Shown: piece by piece, positions 24,751 to 33,185 of the stretch
How positions within the stretch are numbered: the stretch's first letter is position 1
Layout of the letters: each line of letters opens with the position of its first letter
Assembly (NCBI RefSeq): GCF_000720635.1
Contig: NZ_JOCF01000030.1
Coordinates: 40,263 to 104,262 of the forward strand
Reading direction: 5' to 3'
Length of the DNA stretch: 64,000 nucleotides
DNA from: Streptomyces sp. NRRL WC-3742
GTDB lineage: Bacteria; Actinomycetota; Actinomycetes; Streptomycetales; Streptomycetaceae
The notes under the pieces: generated by a model
The model's database searches: none
The model's input: the letters and a program-made list of their open reading frames with translations, nothing else
Told to the model about the DNA's origin: nothing
Program-made: the position numbers and the translations under genes

Positions 24751-25380
24751 CTACAACCAACCCTTCTCGCGGGCGATCCGCACGGCCTCGGTCCGGTTGC
24801 GGGCCTCGGTCTTCTGGATCGCCATCGACAGGTAGTTGCGGACCGTCCCCTCCGACAGGTGCAGCCGCTTGGCGATGTCCGCGTTCACCGCGCCGTCCGC
24901 CGCCGCGCCCAGCACGTCCCGCTCGCGCGGGGTCAGCGGGTTCGCCCCCTCCGCCAGCGCGGCCGCCGCCAGCGCCGGGTCGATCACCCGCTCACCGCGC
25001 AGCACCCGGCGGACCGCCTCCGCCAGCTCCGAGGCCGGGGCGTCCTTCACCAGGAACGCGTCCGCACCCGACTCCATCGCCCGGCGCAGATAGCCCGGCC
25101 GTCCGAAGGTCGTCGCGATCACCACCTTCGTGCCCGGCGCCCGGCGCCGCAGCTCGGCCGCCGCCTCGATGCCCGTCATCCCCGGCATCTCGATGTCCAG
25201 CACGGCCACCTGCACGTCGTGCGCCAGCACCGCCTCCACCACCTCGTCCCCGCGCCCGACCTGGGCCACCACGTCGAGGTCCCCCTCCAGCCCGAGCAGC
25301 GCCGCCAGCGCCTCCCGGACCATCCCCTGGTCCTCGGCGAGGAGCACGCGGATCGAGGGGCCGTTCTCGTTCTCACTCAT
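24751..25380 (-). CDS. NarL/DesR-type response regulator
   Basis: A 209-residue two-component regulator. The receiver domain covers residues 8-125, with acidic pocket AEDQ, phospho-acceptor Asp in AVLDIEMPGMTG, and Lys in FLVKDAP. A LuxR-type helix-turn-helix covers 145-205 (LTPRERDVLGAAADGAV, NADIAKRLHLSEGTVRNYLS). The C-terminus NRTEAVRIAREKGWL is characteristic of DesR-like regulators that pair with five-helix kinases. Its likely partner is the kinase at 27397-28662, from which three other genes now separate it. ATG 25380 is preceded at 7 nt by TATGGT. A MerR-type palindrome lies just upstream. Confidence 0.9.
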   Translation of the reverse strand: MSENENGPSIRVLLAEDQGMVREALAALLGLEGDLDVVAQVGRGDEVVEAVLAHDVQVAVLDIEMPGMTGIEAAAELRRRAPGTKVVIATTFGRPGYLRRAMESGADAFLVKDAPASELAEAVRRVLRGERVIDPALAAAALAEGANPLTPRERDVLGAAADGAVNADIAKRLHLSEGTVRNYLSMAIQKTEARNRTEAVRIAREKGWL

Positions 25381-25387
25381 GGTCACG

Positions 25388-25393
25388 ACCATA
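25388..25393 (-). promoter_or_regulatory. -10 box of a leaderless promoter (response regulator)
   Basis: TATGGT on the minus strand, 7 nt before ATG 25380, with no Shine-Dalgarno. Confidence 0.4.
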
Positions 25394-25410
25394 GAGGGCG
25401 CCGGGCTTGT

Positions 25411-25429
25411 GTCTCCCGTAGGGGGAGAC
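25411..25429. promoter_or_regulatory. MerR-type operator palindrome
   Basis: GTCTCCC and GGGAGAC (25411-25417 and 25423-25429) are perfect 7-bp arms around 5 nt. They lie 16 nt before the merR-like ATG at 25445 and 31 nt before the divergent response regulator. This is the usual form of MerR operators set in a long spacer, and it may control both genes. Confidence 0.55.
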
Positions 25430-25444
25430 GCCAAGGTGGAGCCC

Positions 25445-26377
25445 ATGGACGACCACCTGTACTCCATCGGCGACCTCGCCCGGCGCACCGGGCTCACGGT
25501 CAAGACCATCCGGTTCTACGCCGACACCGGGCTCGTCCCGCCCACCGACCGCACCCCGACCGGGTACCGCCTGTACGACCTCCACGCCCTCGCCCGCCTC
25601 GACCTCGTCCGCACCCTGCGCGAGCTCGGCCTCGACCTGCCCGCCGTCCGGCGGGTCCTGGACCGCGAGACCCCGCTCGCCGAGGTCGCGGCGGCGCACG
25701 CCGAGGCGCTCGACGTACAGATCCGCACACTGAGGCTGCGCCGGGCCGTCCTGCTCGCGGTAGCCCAACGTTCGTCCACCCCAGAGGAGATGAGACTCAT
25801 GCACAAGCTCGCCAAGCTCTCCGACGCCGAACGCCGGCGCCTGATCGAGGACTTCATCGACGAGGCGTTCGGCGGCCTCGACGCCAACCCCGAGTTCGTC
25901 GCCATGATGCGCGGCGCCATGCCCGAACTGCCCGACGAGCCACGGGCGGAGCAGGTCGAGGCATGGGTCGAACTCGGCGAACTCGTCCAGGACGCCGACT
26001 TCCGGGCCTCCATCCGCAGGATGGCCGAACACCAGGCCGCCGAACGCGCGGACGGTGACCCGGGCGGCCTCCACCACGCCCTCACCGACACCGTCCGTAC
26101 GGTCGTCGGCGAAGCCCTGGCCGCCGGTGTCTCCCCCACCTCCCCCGCCGCCACCCCCATCGTCGACACCCTCACCGCCGCCTACGCCGAAACCTTCCAG
26201 CGCCCCGACGACGCGGCACTGCGGACCTGGCTCCTCGGGCGCCTCGAAACCGCCAACGACCCCCGCGCCGAGCGCTACTGGCACCTGCTCGCCACCATCA
26301 ACGGCTGGCCCGTCCCCGAGAGCCTCGCCGACGTATTCCAGTGGTTCACCGAGGCCCTCCGCACCACACTGGCCTGA
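25445..26377 (+). CDS. MerR-family transcriptional regulator
   Basis: A 310-residue regulator. The N-terminal winged helix is classic (YSIGDLARRTGLTVKTIRFY, then TPTGYRLYD), with a dimerisation helix to about residue 110. The C-terminal ~190 residues are a helical effector domain without the Cys ligands of metal-responsive members, so an organic-molecule sensor of the TipA/multidrug type is likelier. ATG 25445 follows GGTGGAG, and a 19-bp palindrome at 25411-25429 is the probable autoregulatory site. The stop overlaps the next ATG (TGATG), so it is co-translated with the GNAT gene. Confidence 0.87.
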   Translation: MDDHLYSIGDLARRTGLTVKTIRFYADTGLVPPTDRTPTGYRLYDLHALARLDLVRTLRELGLDLPAVRRVLDRETPLAEVAAAHAEALDVQIRTLRLRRAVLLAVAQRSSTPEEMRLMHKLAKLSDAERRRLIEDFIDEAFGGLDANPEFVAMMRGAMPELPDEPRAEQVEAWVELGELVQDADFRASIRRMAEHQAAERADGDPGGLHHALTDTVRTVVGEALAAGVSPTSPAATPIVDTLTAAYAETFQRPDDAALRTWLLGRLETANDPRAERYWHLLATINGWPVPESLADVFQWFTEALRTTLA

Positions 26378-26862
26378 TGCTCCTGACCCTCGAACGCCTC
26401 CGCCCCGACCACGCCGAAGCCCTGTACGCCTTCGAACTCACCAACCGGGCCTGGTTCACCCGCACCATCCCCGACCGAGGCGACACCTACTTCGCCGAGT
26501 TCCCGGCGCGGCACGCCGCCCTGCTGGCCGAACAGGCCGAGGGCATCTCCCACTTCCACATCATCCGCGACGCCTCCGGAACGCTGATCGGCCGCATCAA
26601 CCTCATCGACGCCATCGACGGCACCGCCGAACTCGGCTACCGCCTGGCCGAATCCGCCACCGGCCAGGGCTACGCCAAAGCCGCCGTAGCCCACATCTGC
26701 CACCAAGCCGCCACCACCTACGCCCTGACCGCCCTCACCGCCAGAACCACCCTCGACAACCCGGCATCGATCGCCGTCCTCACCCACAACGAGTTCAAGG
26801 CCGTCGAGGAGTTCACCCTCGACGACCGCCCCGCCCTCCGCCTCCACCGCACCCTGGAGTAG
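26377..26862 (+). CDS. GNAT-family N-acetyltransferase (RimJ/RimL-like)
   Basis: A 161-residue single-domain acetyltransferase. The core includes FHIIRDASGTLIGRINLI, GTAELGYRLAESATGQGYAK (the acetyl-CoA pyrophosphate loop) and NPASIAVLTHNEFKAVEEF. These are typical of RimJ/RimL-type enzymes that acetylate protein N-termini or small amines. The ATG overlaps the merR stop codon, so it is probably the regulated target gene of that MerR protein. This suggests a small detoxification or resistance pair (inference). A stem-loop ends the unit and includes its stop codon. Confidence 0.85.
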   Translation: MLLTLERLRPDHAEALYAFELTNRAWFTRTIPDRGDTYFAEFPARHAALLAEQAEGISHFHIIRDASGTLIGRINLIDAIDGTAELGYRLAESATGQGYAKAAVAHICHQAATTYALTALTARTTLDNPASIAVLTHNEFKAVEEFTLDDRPALRLHRTLE

Positions 26863-26889
26863 GAAGTCGGCCCGGCCGACTTCCTACTC
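26857..26889. terminator. Bidirectional terminator, ~15-bp stem
   Basis: Arms 26857-26872 and 26874-26889 are perfectly complementary. It overlaps the GNAT stop codon and ends 3 nt before the convergent trmO stop, so it serves both. Confidence 0.75.
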
Positions 26890-26891
26890 GC

Positions 26892-27311
26892 CTACCGCTC
26901 GGCGCTGCGGGGCAGCACGGGCTTGACGTCCAGGATCGGGGTGCCGTCGATGGCCTCCAGGTCGCTGACCCGGATCCGCAGGCCGTCCACCGCCAGGATC
27001 GTGACCCGGTGCAGGCCGATGGGGTTGGGGCGGTCGGGGGAACGGGTGGCGAAGACTCCGGTCTCGGGCCGGGAGAGGTCCCCGCGCGGGTGGACGGCCA
27101 GCACCTCGCGGTCAGCCCGGTCGAGCCAGGTCAGCAGCAGCACCTCCTGCCCGGCGGCCAGGTCGCGCAGTCCCCGCTCGACCGCCGGATCGAACTCCAG
27201 CCAGGCGTCGGGCCCGCCCTCGTCCCCCTGCTTGGGCGCACCTGCGCGGTCCGTCAGCGGCGACTCCACCCAGCCGATCGCCCGCACCTGGTACTGCTGG
27301 TTCGCTGTCAC
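26892..27311 (-). CDS. trmO: TsaA/TrmO-family tRNA methyltransferase
   Basis: A 139-residue protein with the VirR/TsaA fold of TrmO, which N6-methylates t6A37 in tRNA using SAM. The conserved GVFATRSPDRPNPIGLHRVTI (its central part) and IDGTPILDVKP are intact, and the N-terminal IGWVESPL matches the family. It is short, lacking the C-terminal extension of E. coli TrmO, as is usual in actinobacteria. The GTG start at 27311 follows GAGGAGG. It lies between the kinase operon and the merR-GNAT pair. Confidence 0.88.
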   Translation of the reverse strand: MTANQQYQVRAIGWVESPLTDRAGAPKQGDEGGPDAWLEFDPAVERGLRDLAAGQEVLLLTWLDRADREVLAVHPRGDLSRPETGVFATRSPDRPNPIGLHRVTILAVDGLRIRVSDLEAIDGTPILDVKPVLPRSAER

Positions 27312-27396
27312 GACTCCTCCTCGGTTCGACGCGGCTGTTCCGCGATCAGTGCCCGTTGCAGCGCGAGCGCAGGGTGCGTCACCTGGAAGGGCGGCA

Positions 27397-28662
27397 CTAC
27401 GGCACGCGGGGCTCTGCCGGGACAGGGGCCGGGCGAAGCGGCACGGAGGCGCGGAGGCGGAAGCCCTTGCCGTGGTCGCCGGGGCCGGTGGTGAGGCGGC
27501 CGCCGACGAGGGCGAGGCGTTCCTGGAGGCCGGAGAGGCCGTTGCCCGGGTGGGACTTGCCGGGGCCGGGGCCGTTGTCGGTGATCTCCAGGACGGCGTA
27601 GCGCTCGCCGTCCGCCTCCCAGGTCTCGTCGGCGCGGACGGTGCAGACGGTGGCGCCCTCGCCGTGGCGGACGATGTTGGTGACGGCCTCGCGCAGGGCC
27701 CAGGCGAGGGCGCCGGCCTCCTCGTTGGCGAGGGTGGGCCAGGCGTCGACCAGTTCGGGGGCGGCGTCCAGGCGGACCTGGGCGGCGGCCAGCGCCGTAC
27801 GGGCAGCGGCGAGTTCGACGGGCAGGGTGGGGCGGCGGAAGCCGGTGACGGCCTCGCGGACGTCGATCAGGGACTGCCGGGCGACCTGCTCGATGTCGGC
27901 GACCTGGGCCCGCGCCGCCTCGTCCTTGCCGGCGTCCATGAACCGCCCGGCCAGTTCGCTCTTCAGCGTGATCAGGGAGAGCGAGTGCCCGAGCAGGTCG
28001 TGCAGGTCGCGGGCGAGGCGCAGCCGTTCCTCGGAGGCGGCGAGGTGGGCGACGGCGGCGCGGGCCTCGCGCAGTTCCTTCATGGTGCTGACGAGCCGCT
28101 GCAGGCCGGCCATGGCGATGCCGGAGAGGAAGGCGCTGAGGGCGAAGGTGGCGATGTTGTCCGAGCCGGCGTGGATCAGCAGGCCCGTCGCGGCGGTGAG
28201 GGCGGCCATGGCACCGAGCGCCCGCACCGTGTACCGCATCGGCGTGATGATCGCGACGCACACCGAGGCGTAGATGAACAGGGTCAGGAAGGCGCCGCCG
28301 AGGACGAGAGAGGCGCTGACGGCGAGCACGATCATCGTCGCGACGACGACCTGGCAGGCCCGTGGCCTCATCCCCGCCTGCGAACGGAAGATCACCAGCA
28401 GGACGTAGGCGACGACGAACCCCGCCAGGCAGCACCAGCCGAGCACCCGACCGACCTGGCCGTGCTCCCCGTTCAGCAGGTCGCTCGCCGGGTAGGCCAG
28501 GTAGAGCATCCACAGCAGCATCCAGGCGACCTTGACCAGCAACTGCCGTCTGGTCTCCGCCGGGCCGCCGGGAACGTTCATGAACGAGGCGCGCGCCGCG
28601 CCCGTCTCCGGCTGATCGTCGGGGAGGTCGGTGCGGCGCGTGTCACTCATGTCGATCATCAT
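27397..28662 (-). CDS. Two-component sensor histidine kinase (HisKA_3, DesK-type)
   Basis: A 421-residue membrane sensor kinase. About five membrane helices occupy residues 50-190. The HisKA_3 dimerisation box follows (RLRLARDLHDLLGHSLSLIT, phospho-acceptor His in DLHD). The HATPase domain has WALREAVTNIVRHG (N box), LEITDNGPGPG and GNGLSGLQERLALVGG. The start at ATG 28662 gives an ATGA overlap with the upstream permease gene; ATG 28650 is a weaker option. Kinases of this kind with an adjacent two-gene ABC transporter sense membrane state or envelope-active compounds. The matching response regulator is not next to it but at 24751. Confidence 0.88.
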   Translation of the reverse strand: MMIDMSDTRRTDLPDDQPETGAARASFMNVPGGPAETRRQLLVKVAWMLLWMLYLAYPASDLLNGEHGQVGRVLGWCCLAGFVVAYVLLVIFRSQAGMRPRACQVVVATMIVLAVSASLVLGGAFLTLFIYASVCVAIITPMRYTVRALGAMAALTAATGLLIHAGSDNIATFALSAFLSGIAMAGLQRLVSTMKELREARAAVAHLAASEERLRLARDLHDLLGHSLSLITLKSELAGRFMDAGKDEAARAQVADIEQVARQSLIDVREAVTGFRRPTLPVELAAARTALAAAQVRLDAAPELVDAWPTLANEEAGALAWALREAVTNIVRHGEGATVCTVRADETWEADGERYAVLEITDNGPGPGKSHPGNGLSGLQERLALVGGRLTTGPGDHGKGFRLRASVPLRPAPVPAEPRVP

Positions 28663-29381
28663 GCCTGCCGGGTGTCGCGCCGGTACAGGGTTGCCGCGGC
28701 GGCGACGAACACGGCGAGGAAGGCGGCCAGCCCGGCGACCGCGACCAGGTCGAAGGAGTGCCCGGGTCGGGTGAAGGTGGCGAGCTTGTTGTAGAGGAAC
28801 ACCGGGTTGAACTGCGCGAACTTCTCCAGCGAGCCGCTCACCGGGAACCAGGTGCCGCCGAGCAGCGCCATCGCCATGTAGGTGATCATCACGATCGGCT
28901 GCACCGCGTCCGGCGCCGCCGCGTACCCGAGGGCCACGCCGAGCGCCGAGAAGACGAAGCTGCCCAGCCACAGGGCGGCCGCGAGCCCGATCCACTGCGC
29001 CGCGCCCAGCGAGACTCCCTGGCTCGCGCCGACCGCGAAGACCACCAGGATGGACGGCAGTGTGGTGACCGAGCTCGCCGCGATCTTGCTGACGGTGTAC
29101 GCCCGACCGGGCAGCGCGGTCAGCCGCAGCTGGCGCACCCAGCCGCTCTTGCGCTCCAGCGAGATCCGCTGCGCGTTGCCGGTGAGCACCGCGCCGACGG
29201 CGCCGAAGGTGGCCATCGAGACCATGAAGTACGTCTTCACCGGCAGCCCGCCCGCCTGGTCGGTGGAGCCGTACGCGTGGATGAAGAACACGTACATCAG
29301 CGCCGGGTAGGCGATGGTGAAGAACAGGTAGCGCCGGTTGCGCAGCGTCCGCAGGATCTCCAGCTTGATCAGGGTGGTCAT
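28659..29381 (-). CDS. ABC-2 type transporter permease
   Basis: A 240-residue permease with six hydrophobic segments in the ABC-2 arrangement: a short N-terminal cytoplasmic stretch, FFTIAYPALMYVFFIHAYG, then VKTYFMVSMATFGAVGAVL, and the loop PISGSLEKFAQ-like element WFPVSGSLEKFAQFNP. It pairs with the ATPase at 29378, whose stop it overlaps (ATGA), and with the kinase downstream (ATGA), so all three are translationally coupled. It is probably an exporter of a lipid-active or antibiotic-like compound; the substrate is unknown. Confidence 0.88.
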   Translation of the reverse strand: MTTLIKLEILRTLRNRRYLFFTIAYPALMYVFFIHAYGSTDQAGGLPVKTYFMVSMATFGAVGAVLTGNAQRISLERKSGWVRQLRLTALPGRAYTVSKIAASSVTTLPSILVVFAVGASQGVSLGAAQWIGLAAALWLGSFVFSALGVALGYAAAPDAVQPIVMITYMAMALLGGTWFPVSGSLEKFAQFNPVFLYNKLATFTRPGHSFDLVAVAGLAAFLAVFVAAAATLYRRDTRQA

Positions 29382-30322
29382 CGCACGGGCTCCTTCTCGG
29401 CCTCGTCCAGCTCTCCGGTGATGGTGAGGAACGCCTGTTCCAGGCCCAGCCCGGCGACCTCCAGGCCGCGCGGGTAGAGCCCGGCCCGGTACAGCGCGGC
29501 GACACTCGCGTCCGCGTCGGCGGTACGGATGCGTACGGTGCGCACGCCCGCCACCCGGGCGGTGACGTCCAGGGACTGCACCCCGGGGAGGGTGCGCAGC
29601 ACCGAGTCGTCGATGAACTGCCCGTCCCCGTCGTGGAGTTCGAAGGTGACCCGGCGGGCGCCGGCCCGGGCCTTGATCTCGGCGGAGGTGCCGTCGGCGA
29701 TGAGCCGGCCGCGGTGCAGCACGAGCACCCGGTCGGCGATGGAGTCGGCCTCCTCCAGGTAGTGGGTGGCGAACAGCACCGTACGACCGGCGTCGGCCTG
29801 GGCCCGCATGCTCGCCCAGAACGCCTGCCGGACGCTGACGTCCATGCCGGTGGTGGGCTCGTCCAGCACGATCAGGTCGCTGTCGCCCGCGATGGCGAGG
29901 GCGAAGCGCACGCGCTGCTCCTGGCCGCCGGAGAGCTTGTCGACCCTGCGCTCCGCCAGTTCCGTGATCCCGGCGTCGGTCAGCACCCCCGTGACCGACC
30001 GGCCGCGCGGGTGCACGTCGCAGGCGAACTGAACGATCTCGCGGACCTTGACGTCGGCCATCAGCCCGCCGCTCTGCAGCATCGCGCCGACCCGGCCGGC
30101 CTCGATCGCCGCGCGCGGCGATCCGCCGAACAGGGTGACGGCACCCTGGTCGGGCTCGCGCAGGCCGAGCAGCAGATCCAGGCTGGTGGACTTGCCGGCG
30201 CCGTTCGGGCCGAGCAGGGCGACGGTCTCGCCCGGCCTCAGCACCAGGTCCAGCCCGTCCACGGCACGCACCCGCCCGTAGCTCTTGCCCACGCCTCGGA
30301 AGGCGGCCACTTCGGCAACCAT
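29378..30322 (-). CDS. ABC transporter ATP-binding protein (drug-export type)
   Basis: A 314-residue ATPase of the DrrA/CcmA class. Walker A GPNGAGKST near residue 40, Q-loop MLQSGG near 82, signature KLSGGQEQRVRFALA near 128, Walker B LIVLDEPTTGMD near 150 and the H-loop ATHYLEE near 184 are all intact. The C-terminal ~90 residues are the usual regulatory extension. ATG 30322 follows GGGAGAGGAG. It is first gene of the ATPase-permease-kinase operon. Confidence 0.92.
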   Translation of the reverse strand: MVAEVAAFRGVGKSYGRVRAVDGLDLVLRPGETVALLGPNGAGKSTSLDLLLGLREPDQGAVTLFGGSPRAAIEAGRVGAMLQSGGLMADVKVREIVQFACDVHPRGRSVTGVLTDAGITELAERRVDKLSGGQEQRVRFALAIAGDSDLIVLDEPTTGMDVSVRQAFWASMRAQADAGRTVLFATHYLEEADSIADRVLVLHRGRLIADGTSAEIKARAGARRVTFELHDGDGQFIDDSVLRTLPGVQSLDVTARVAGVRTVRIRTADADASVAALYRAGLYPRGLEVAGLGLEQAFLTITGELDEAEKEPVR

Positions 30323-30445
30323 CGGAACCGCTCCTCTCCCCTGTCGCTGTCGCATCGGTGCTGTTCGCACCACCTCAGAGTCCCGCGCGGCGGGGTGGCG
30401 GCGGCAGTGTCGGCCGTCGTGGCTTCGGTATGACGGATGTCATGC

Positions 30446-30483
30446 CGGAGGCCGGTACGCCGATCACGGGGCACCGGCCTCCG
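30446..30483. terminator. Stem-loop downstream of the S9 peptidase gene
   Basis: Arms 30446-30456 and 30473-30483 are perfect over 11 bp. It lies on the 3' side of the S9 peptidase (minus strand, stop at 30494) and upstream of the ABC operon promoter. Confidence 0.6.
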
Positions 30484-30493
30484 AACGCGCTGG

Positions 30494-32647
30494 TCAGATG
30501 GCCAGCGCGCGCTTCACGAAGTCGACCTGGAGCAGCAGCAGGTTCTCCGCGACCTCCTCCTGAGGCGTCATGTGCGTGACGCCGGACAGCGGCAGCACGG
30601 TGTGCGGACGGCCCGCCGCGAGCAGCGCGGAGGAGAGGCGCAGGGTGTGGGCGGCCACCACGTTGTCGTCGGCGAGGCCGTGGATGATCATCAGCGGGCG
30701 CTCCAGCCCGGCCGCGTAGCCGCTCAGCGAGTTGGCGGCGTAGACGTCCGGCCGCTCGTTCGGGTCGCCGAGGTAGCGCTCGGTGTAGTGGGTGTCGTAC
30801 AGCTCCCAGTCCGTCACCGGCGCCCCGGCGACGGCCGCGTGGAAGACGTCGGGGCGGCGCAGCACGGCGAGCGCGGCGAGGTAGCCGCCGTAGGACCAGC
30901 CGCGGATGGCGACCCGGCCGAGGTCGAGCGGGAACTCGTCGGCGAGCGCCCGCAGCGCGTCGGCCTGGTCGTCCAGGGTGGCGCCGGCGAAGTCGAAGGC
31001 GATGGCCTTCTCCCAGGCCGGCCCGCGCCCGGGCGTGCCGCGCCCGTCCGCGACGACGACGGCGAAGCCCTGGTCGGCGAACCACTGCGAGTTGAGGTGC
31101 GGGTTGTGCGCCTGGACGACGCGCTGGCCGTGCGGGCCGCCGTACGGGTCCATGAGGACGGGCAGCAGCCCGTCACGCTCGTGGTCGTAGCCGGTGGGCA
31201 GGAAGACGGCGCTGGGGATGCGGCGCTCGCCGGCGAAGCGGAAGACGGGGCGCGCGGTGATGACCGGCTTCTCGGCGTGGGAGGCGATGACGGCCACGTC
31301 GTCGACGACCACGCCCTCGGGCAGGTCGCGGGCGACCTGGACGAGGCTGCCGGGCAGGTCCGGCTCGGCGGTGGCCCGCACGGTGATCCCGCCCGCGTGC
31401 ACCGCACTGGTGACGGAGGTGAACGGACGGCCGTTGGCGGACTCCCAGGCGAGGTGCTTGCCGTCGTGGCTGATCCGGCCGACGGCGATCCACCCGGGCT
31501 CGGGGTCGGCCTCCTCGGCGCCGCCGGAGGCGGAGAAGAACACCTCCTCCGCCGTCACCGCGACGACGGACCGCACGTGCAGGTCGGCCCCGGTGACGGC
31601 CTGGTCGCCGACCACCAGCGCCCGCACCCCTCCCTCGTCGGAGATCCGGACCAGCTTCCCGTCCGGAGTCCAGGCCGGGGCGCCGTCGAAGACCTCCAGC
31701 CAGACCTCGTCCTTCTCCTCGTACAGCACCTCGGTGGCACCGGTGGCCACGTCGAGGCCCAGGATCCGCTGGGTGCGCTGGTCGCGGGACTGGACGAGCA
31801 GCAGCGGCACCCCGCCCGCGGACCAGTGCACCCGGGCCAGGTACGGGAACGCCGTACGGTCCCAGTCGACCTCGGTGCGCCCGCCGTCCAGGTCGAGCAC
31901 CCAGAGCCCGACCTCGGCGTTGGCGGTGCCCGCCGCCGGGTAGGCGACCTCGGCGGGCTCGCTCTGCGGGTTGGCCGGGTCGGCGATCCACCAGCGGCGC
32001 ACCGGGGTGTCGTCGGCGCGCTCGACGAGCAGCCGGCGGCTGTCGGGGGACCACCAGAACCCGCGGTCGCGGCTCATCTCCTCCTGGGCGATGAACTCGG
32101 CCTGCCCCCAGGTGACGTTCGGCCCGTCCGGCTCGGCGAGCGCCCGGTCGCCGCTGCCGTCGGCGCGGGTCAGCCGCAGTTCGCCGGCGGTGTTGGCGTA
32201 CGCGACGACGCTGCCGTCCGGGGCCGGGCGCGGGTCGACCAGCGGCCCTCGGGCGGGCAGTTCGGCGGTGGCGCCGGTGGTCAGGTCGGCGGTGAAGAGC
32301 CGGCCGGAGAGGGCGAAGGCGGCCAGGCGGCCGGCGGCGTCCAGGGCGTAGCCGACGATGCCGGCGGAGCCTTCGCGGCTGCGCTCGCGGCGGGCCTTCT
32401 CGGCGGGCGAGAGGTCCTCCTCGCCGCCGCCGAGCAGCACGGCCGGGTCGGCGGCGATCCGCTCCTCGCCGGTGGCGGTGTCGAGGGTCCACAGCAGGTT
32501 GGCCTTGTCGCCGCCGGACTTCGAGCGCAGGAAGGCGACCCGCGATCCGTCCGGTGCGACGGAGAACGACCGGGGCGCGCCGACGGTGTAGCGCAGGGTC
32601 CGCGCGTACTGCCGGGGGAAGGTGTCCGCAGGGGTGTGGGAGGTCAT
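30494..32647 (-). CDS. S9 family serine peptidase (dipeptidyl-peptidase IV type)
   Basis: A 717-residue prolyl-oligopeptidase-family enzyme without a signal peptide, so likely cytosolic. An N-terminal beta-propeller (about residues 30-440, with PDGSRVAFLRS and SPDSRRLLVE blades) covers a C-terminal alpha/beta hydrolase. The catalytic triad is visible: Ser in GWSYGGYLA near 575, Asp in HGLADDNVVAA near 655 and His in SGVTHMTPQEE near 688. EE in FIAQEEMSRDRGFWW fits the DPP-IV double-Glu that binds the substrate amino terminus. It releases dipeptides from peptides. ATG 32647 has TAGGGT 8 nt upstream. Confidence 0.92.
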   Translation of the reverse strand: MTSHTPADTFPRQYARTLRYTVGAPRSFSVAPDGSRVAFLRSKSGGDKANLLWTLDTATGEERIAADPAVLLGGGEEDLSPAEKARRERSREGSAGIVGYALDAAGRLAAFALSGRLFTADLTTGATAELPARGPLVDPRPAPDGSVVAYANTAGELRLTRADGSGDRALAEPDGPNVTWGQAEFIAQEEMSRDRGFWWSPDSRRLLVERADDTPVRRWWIADPANPQSEPAEVAYPAAGTANAEVGLWVLDLDGGRTEVDWDRTAFPYLARVHWSAGGVPLLLVQSRDQRTQRILGLDVATGATEVLYEEKDEVWLEVFDGAPAWTPDGKLVRISDEGGVRALVVGDQAVTGADLHVRSVVAVTAEEVFFSASGGAEEADPEPGWIAVGRISHDGKHLAWESANGRPFTSVTSAVHAGGITVRATAEPDLPGSLVQVARDLPEGVVVDDVAVIASHAEKPVITARPVFRFAGERRIPSAVFLPTGYDHERDGLLPVLMDPYGGPHGQRVVQAHNPHLNSQWFADQGFAVVVADGRGTPGRGPAWEKAIAFDFAGATLDDQADALRALADEFPLDLGRVAIRGWSYGGYLAALAVLRRPDVFHAAVAGAPVTDWELYDTHYTERYLGDPNERPDVYAANSLSGYAAGLERPLMIIHGLADDNVVAAHTLRLSSALLAAGRPHTVLPLSGVTHMTPQEEVAENLLLLQVDFVKRALAI

Positions 32648-32655
32648 GGCACCAG

Positions 32656-32661
32656 ACCCTA
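32656..32661 (-). promoter_or_regulatory. -10 box of a leaderless promoter (S9 peptidase)
   Basis: TAGGGT on the minus strand, 8 nt before ATG 32647, with no Shine-Dalgarno. Confidence 0.45.
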
Positions 32662-32714
32662 CGACGCCGTACCTCCACCGCCGTGGGCGTCGTGATCACT
32701 CGTTCGGAGCATCC

Positions 32715-32743
32715 TTTGCGAGTACGCCCCAAAGGGGCGCAAA
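32715..32743. promoter_or_regulatory. Nested inverted repeat in a divergent intergenic region
   Basis: CGCCCC-AAA-GGGGCG (32725-32739) is flanked by TTTGCG and CGCAAA (32715-32720 and 32738-32743). It lies between the S9 peptidase promoter and the small membrane protein gene. Apart from this and the peptidase -10 box, the 312-nt gap 32648-32959 shows no feature that I can name. Confidence 0.3.
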
Positions 32744-32959
32744 CCCCCTCCGACCGGCCCATGCGCTCCGCAAGTGACCCGATGCCCCGGCGCGCGCGGA
32801 CTCACCGAATGTAATGCTCCCCTTACCCATCGGGTATGACTGGTCGAGCGAGTGATCGTCGGGCCCGTCCCGCCCCCGGTCACCCGGCCCCGCGTTCCAC
32901 ACGGTCCCACCGTCGCCCTCCCCCAGGGGGCGGCGCACCCGAGAGGGGTACGAGCCGAC

Positions 32960-33154
32960 ATGGCCATGAACATCTCCGCCGTCGTGCTGATGCTGATCAT
33001 CGTGGTGGTGCTGATCCGCCGCTCCGGCCTGAAGCTGGCACACGCGATCGTCTGCGCGCTGCTCGGCTTCTACCTGGCGTCCAGCTCGATCGCCCCGTCC
33101 ATCAGCCAGGTCACCAGCAACCTGGCCGGAATGATCAACGGCCTCAAGCTCTGA
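32960..33154 (+). CDS. Small membrane protein of unknown function
   Basis: A 64-residue protein. A first hydrophobic helix ([15 protein letters not shown], residues 5-19), a basic turn RRSGLK and a second helix ([17 protein letters not shown]) give a hairpin membrane topology. The C-terminus is polar. No family is recognised beyond conservation among streptomycetes in front of mshB. ATG 32960 has AGGGG 11 nt upstream; ATG 32966 is an alternative. It ends 31 nt before mshB. Confidence 0.75.
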   Translation: MAMNISAVVLMLIIVVVLIRRSGLKLAHAIVCALLGFYLASSSIAPSISQVTSNLAGMINGLKL

Positions 33155-33172
33155 CCCCTCACCCGCGGTCGT

Positions 33173-33178
33173 TAGGCT
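33173..33178 (+). promoter_or_regulatory. -10 box of a leaderless promoter (mshB)
   Basis: TAGGCT ends 7 nt before ATG 33186. Confidence 0.5.
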
Positions 33179-33185
33179 TCCTCCC

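Noticed and set aside
25381..26889. merR-GNAT pair as a mobile element
   Set aside because: No terminal repeats, target duplication, integrase or transposase are visible, and codon use is only slightly different from the surroundings.
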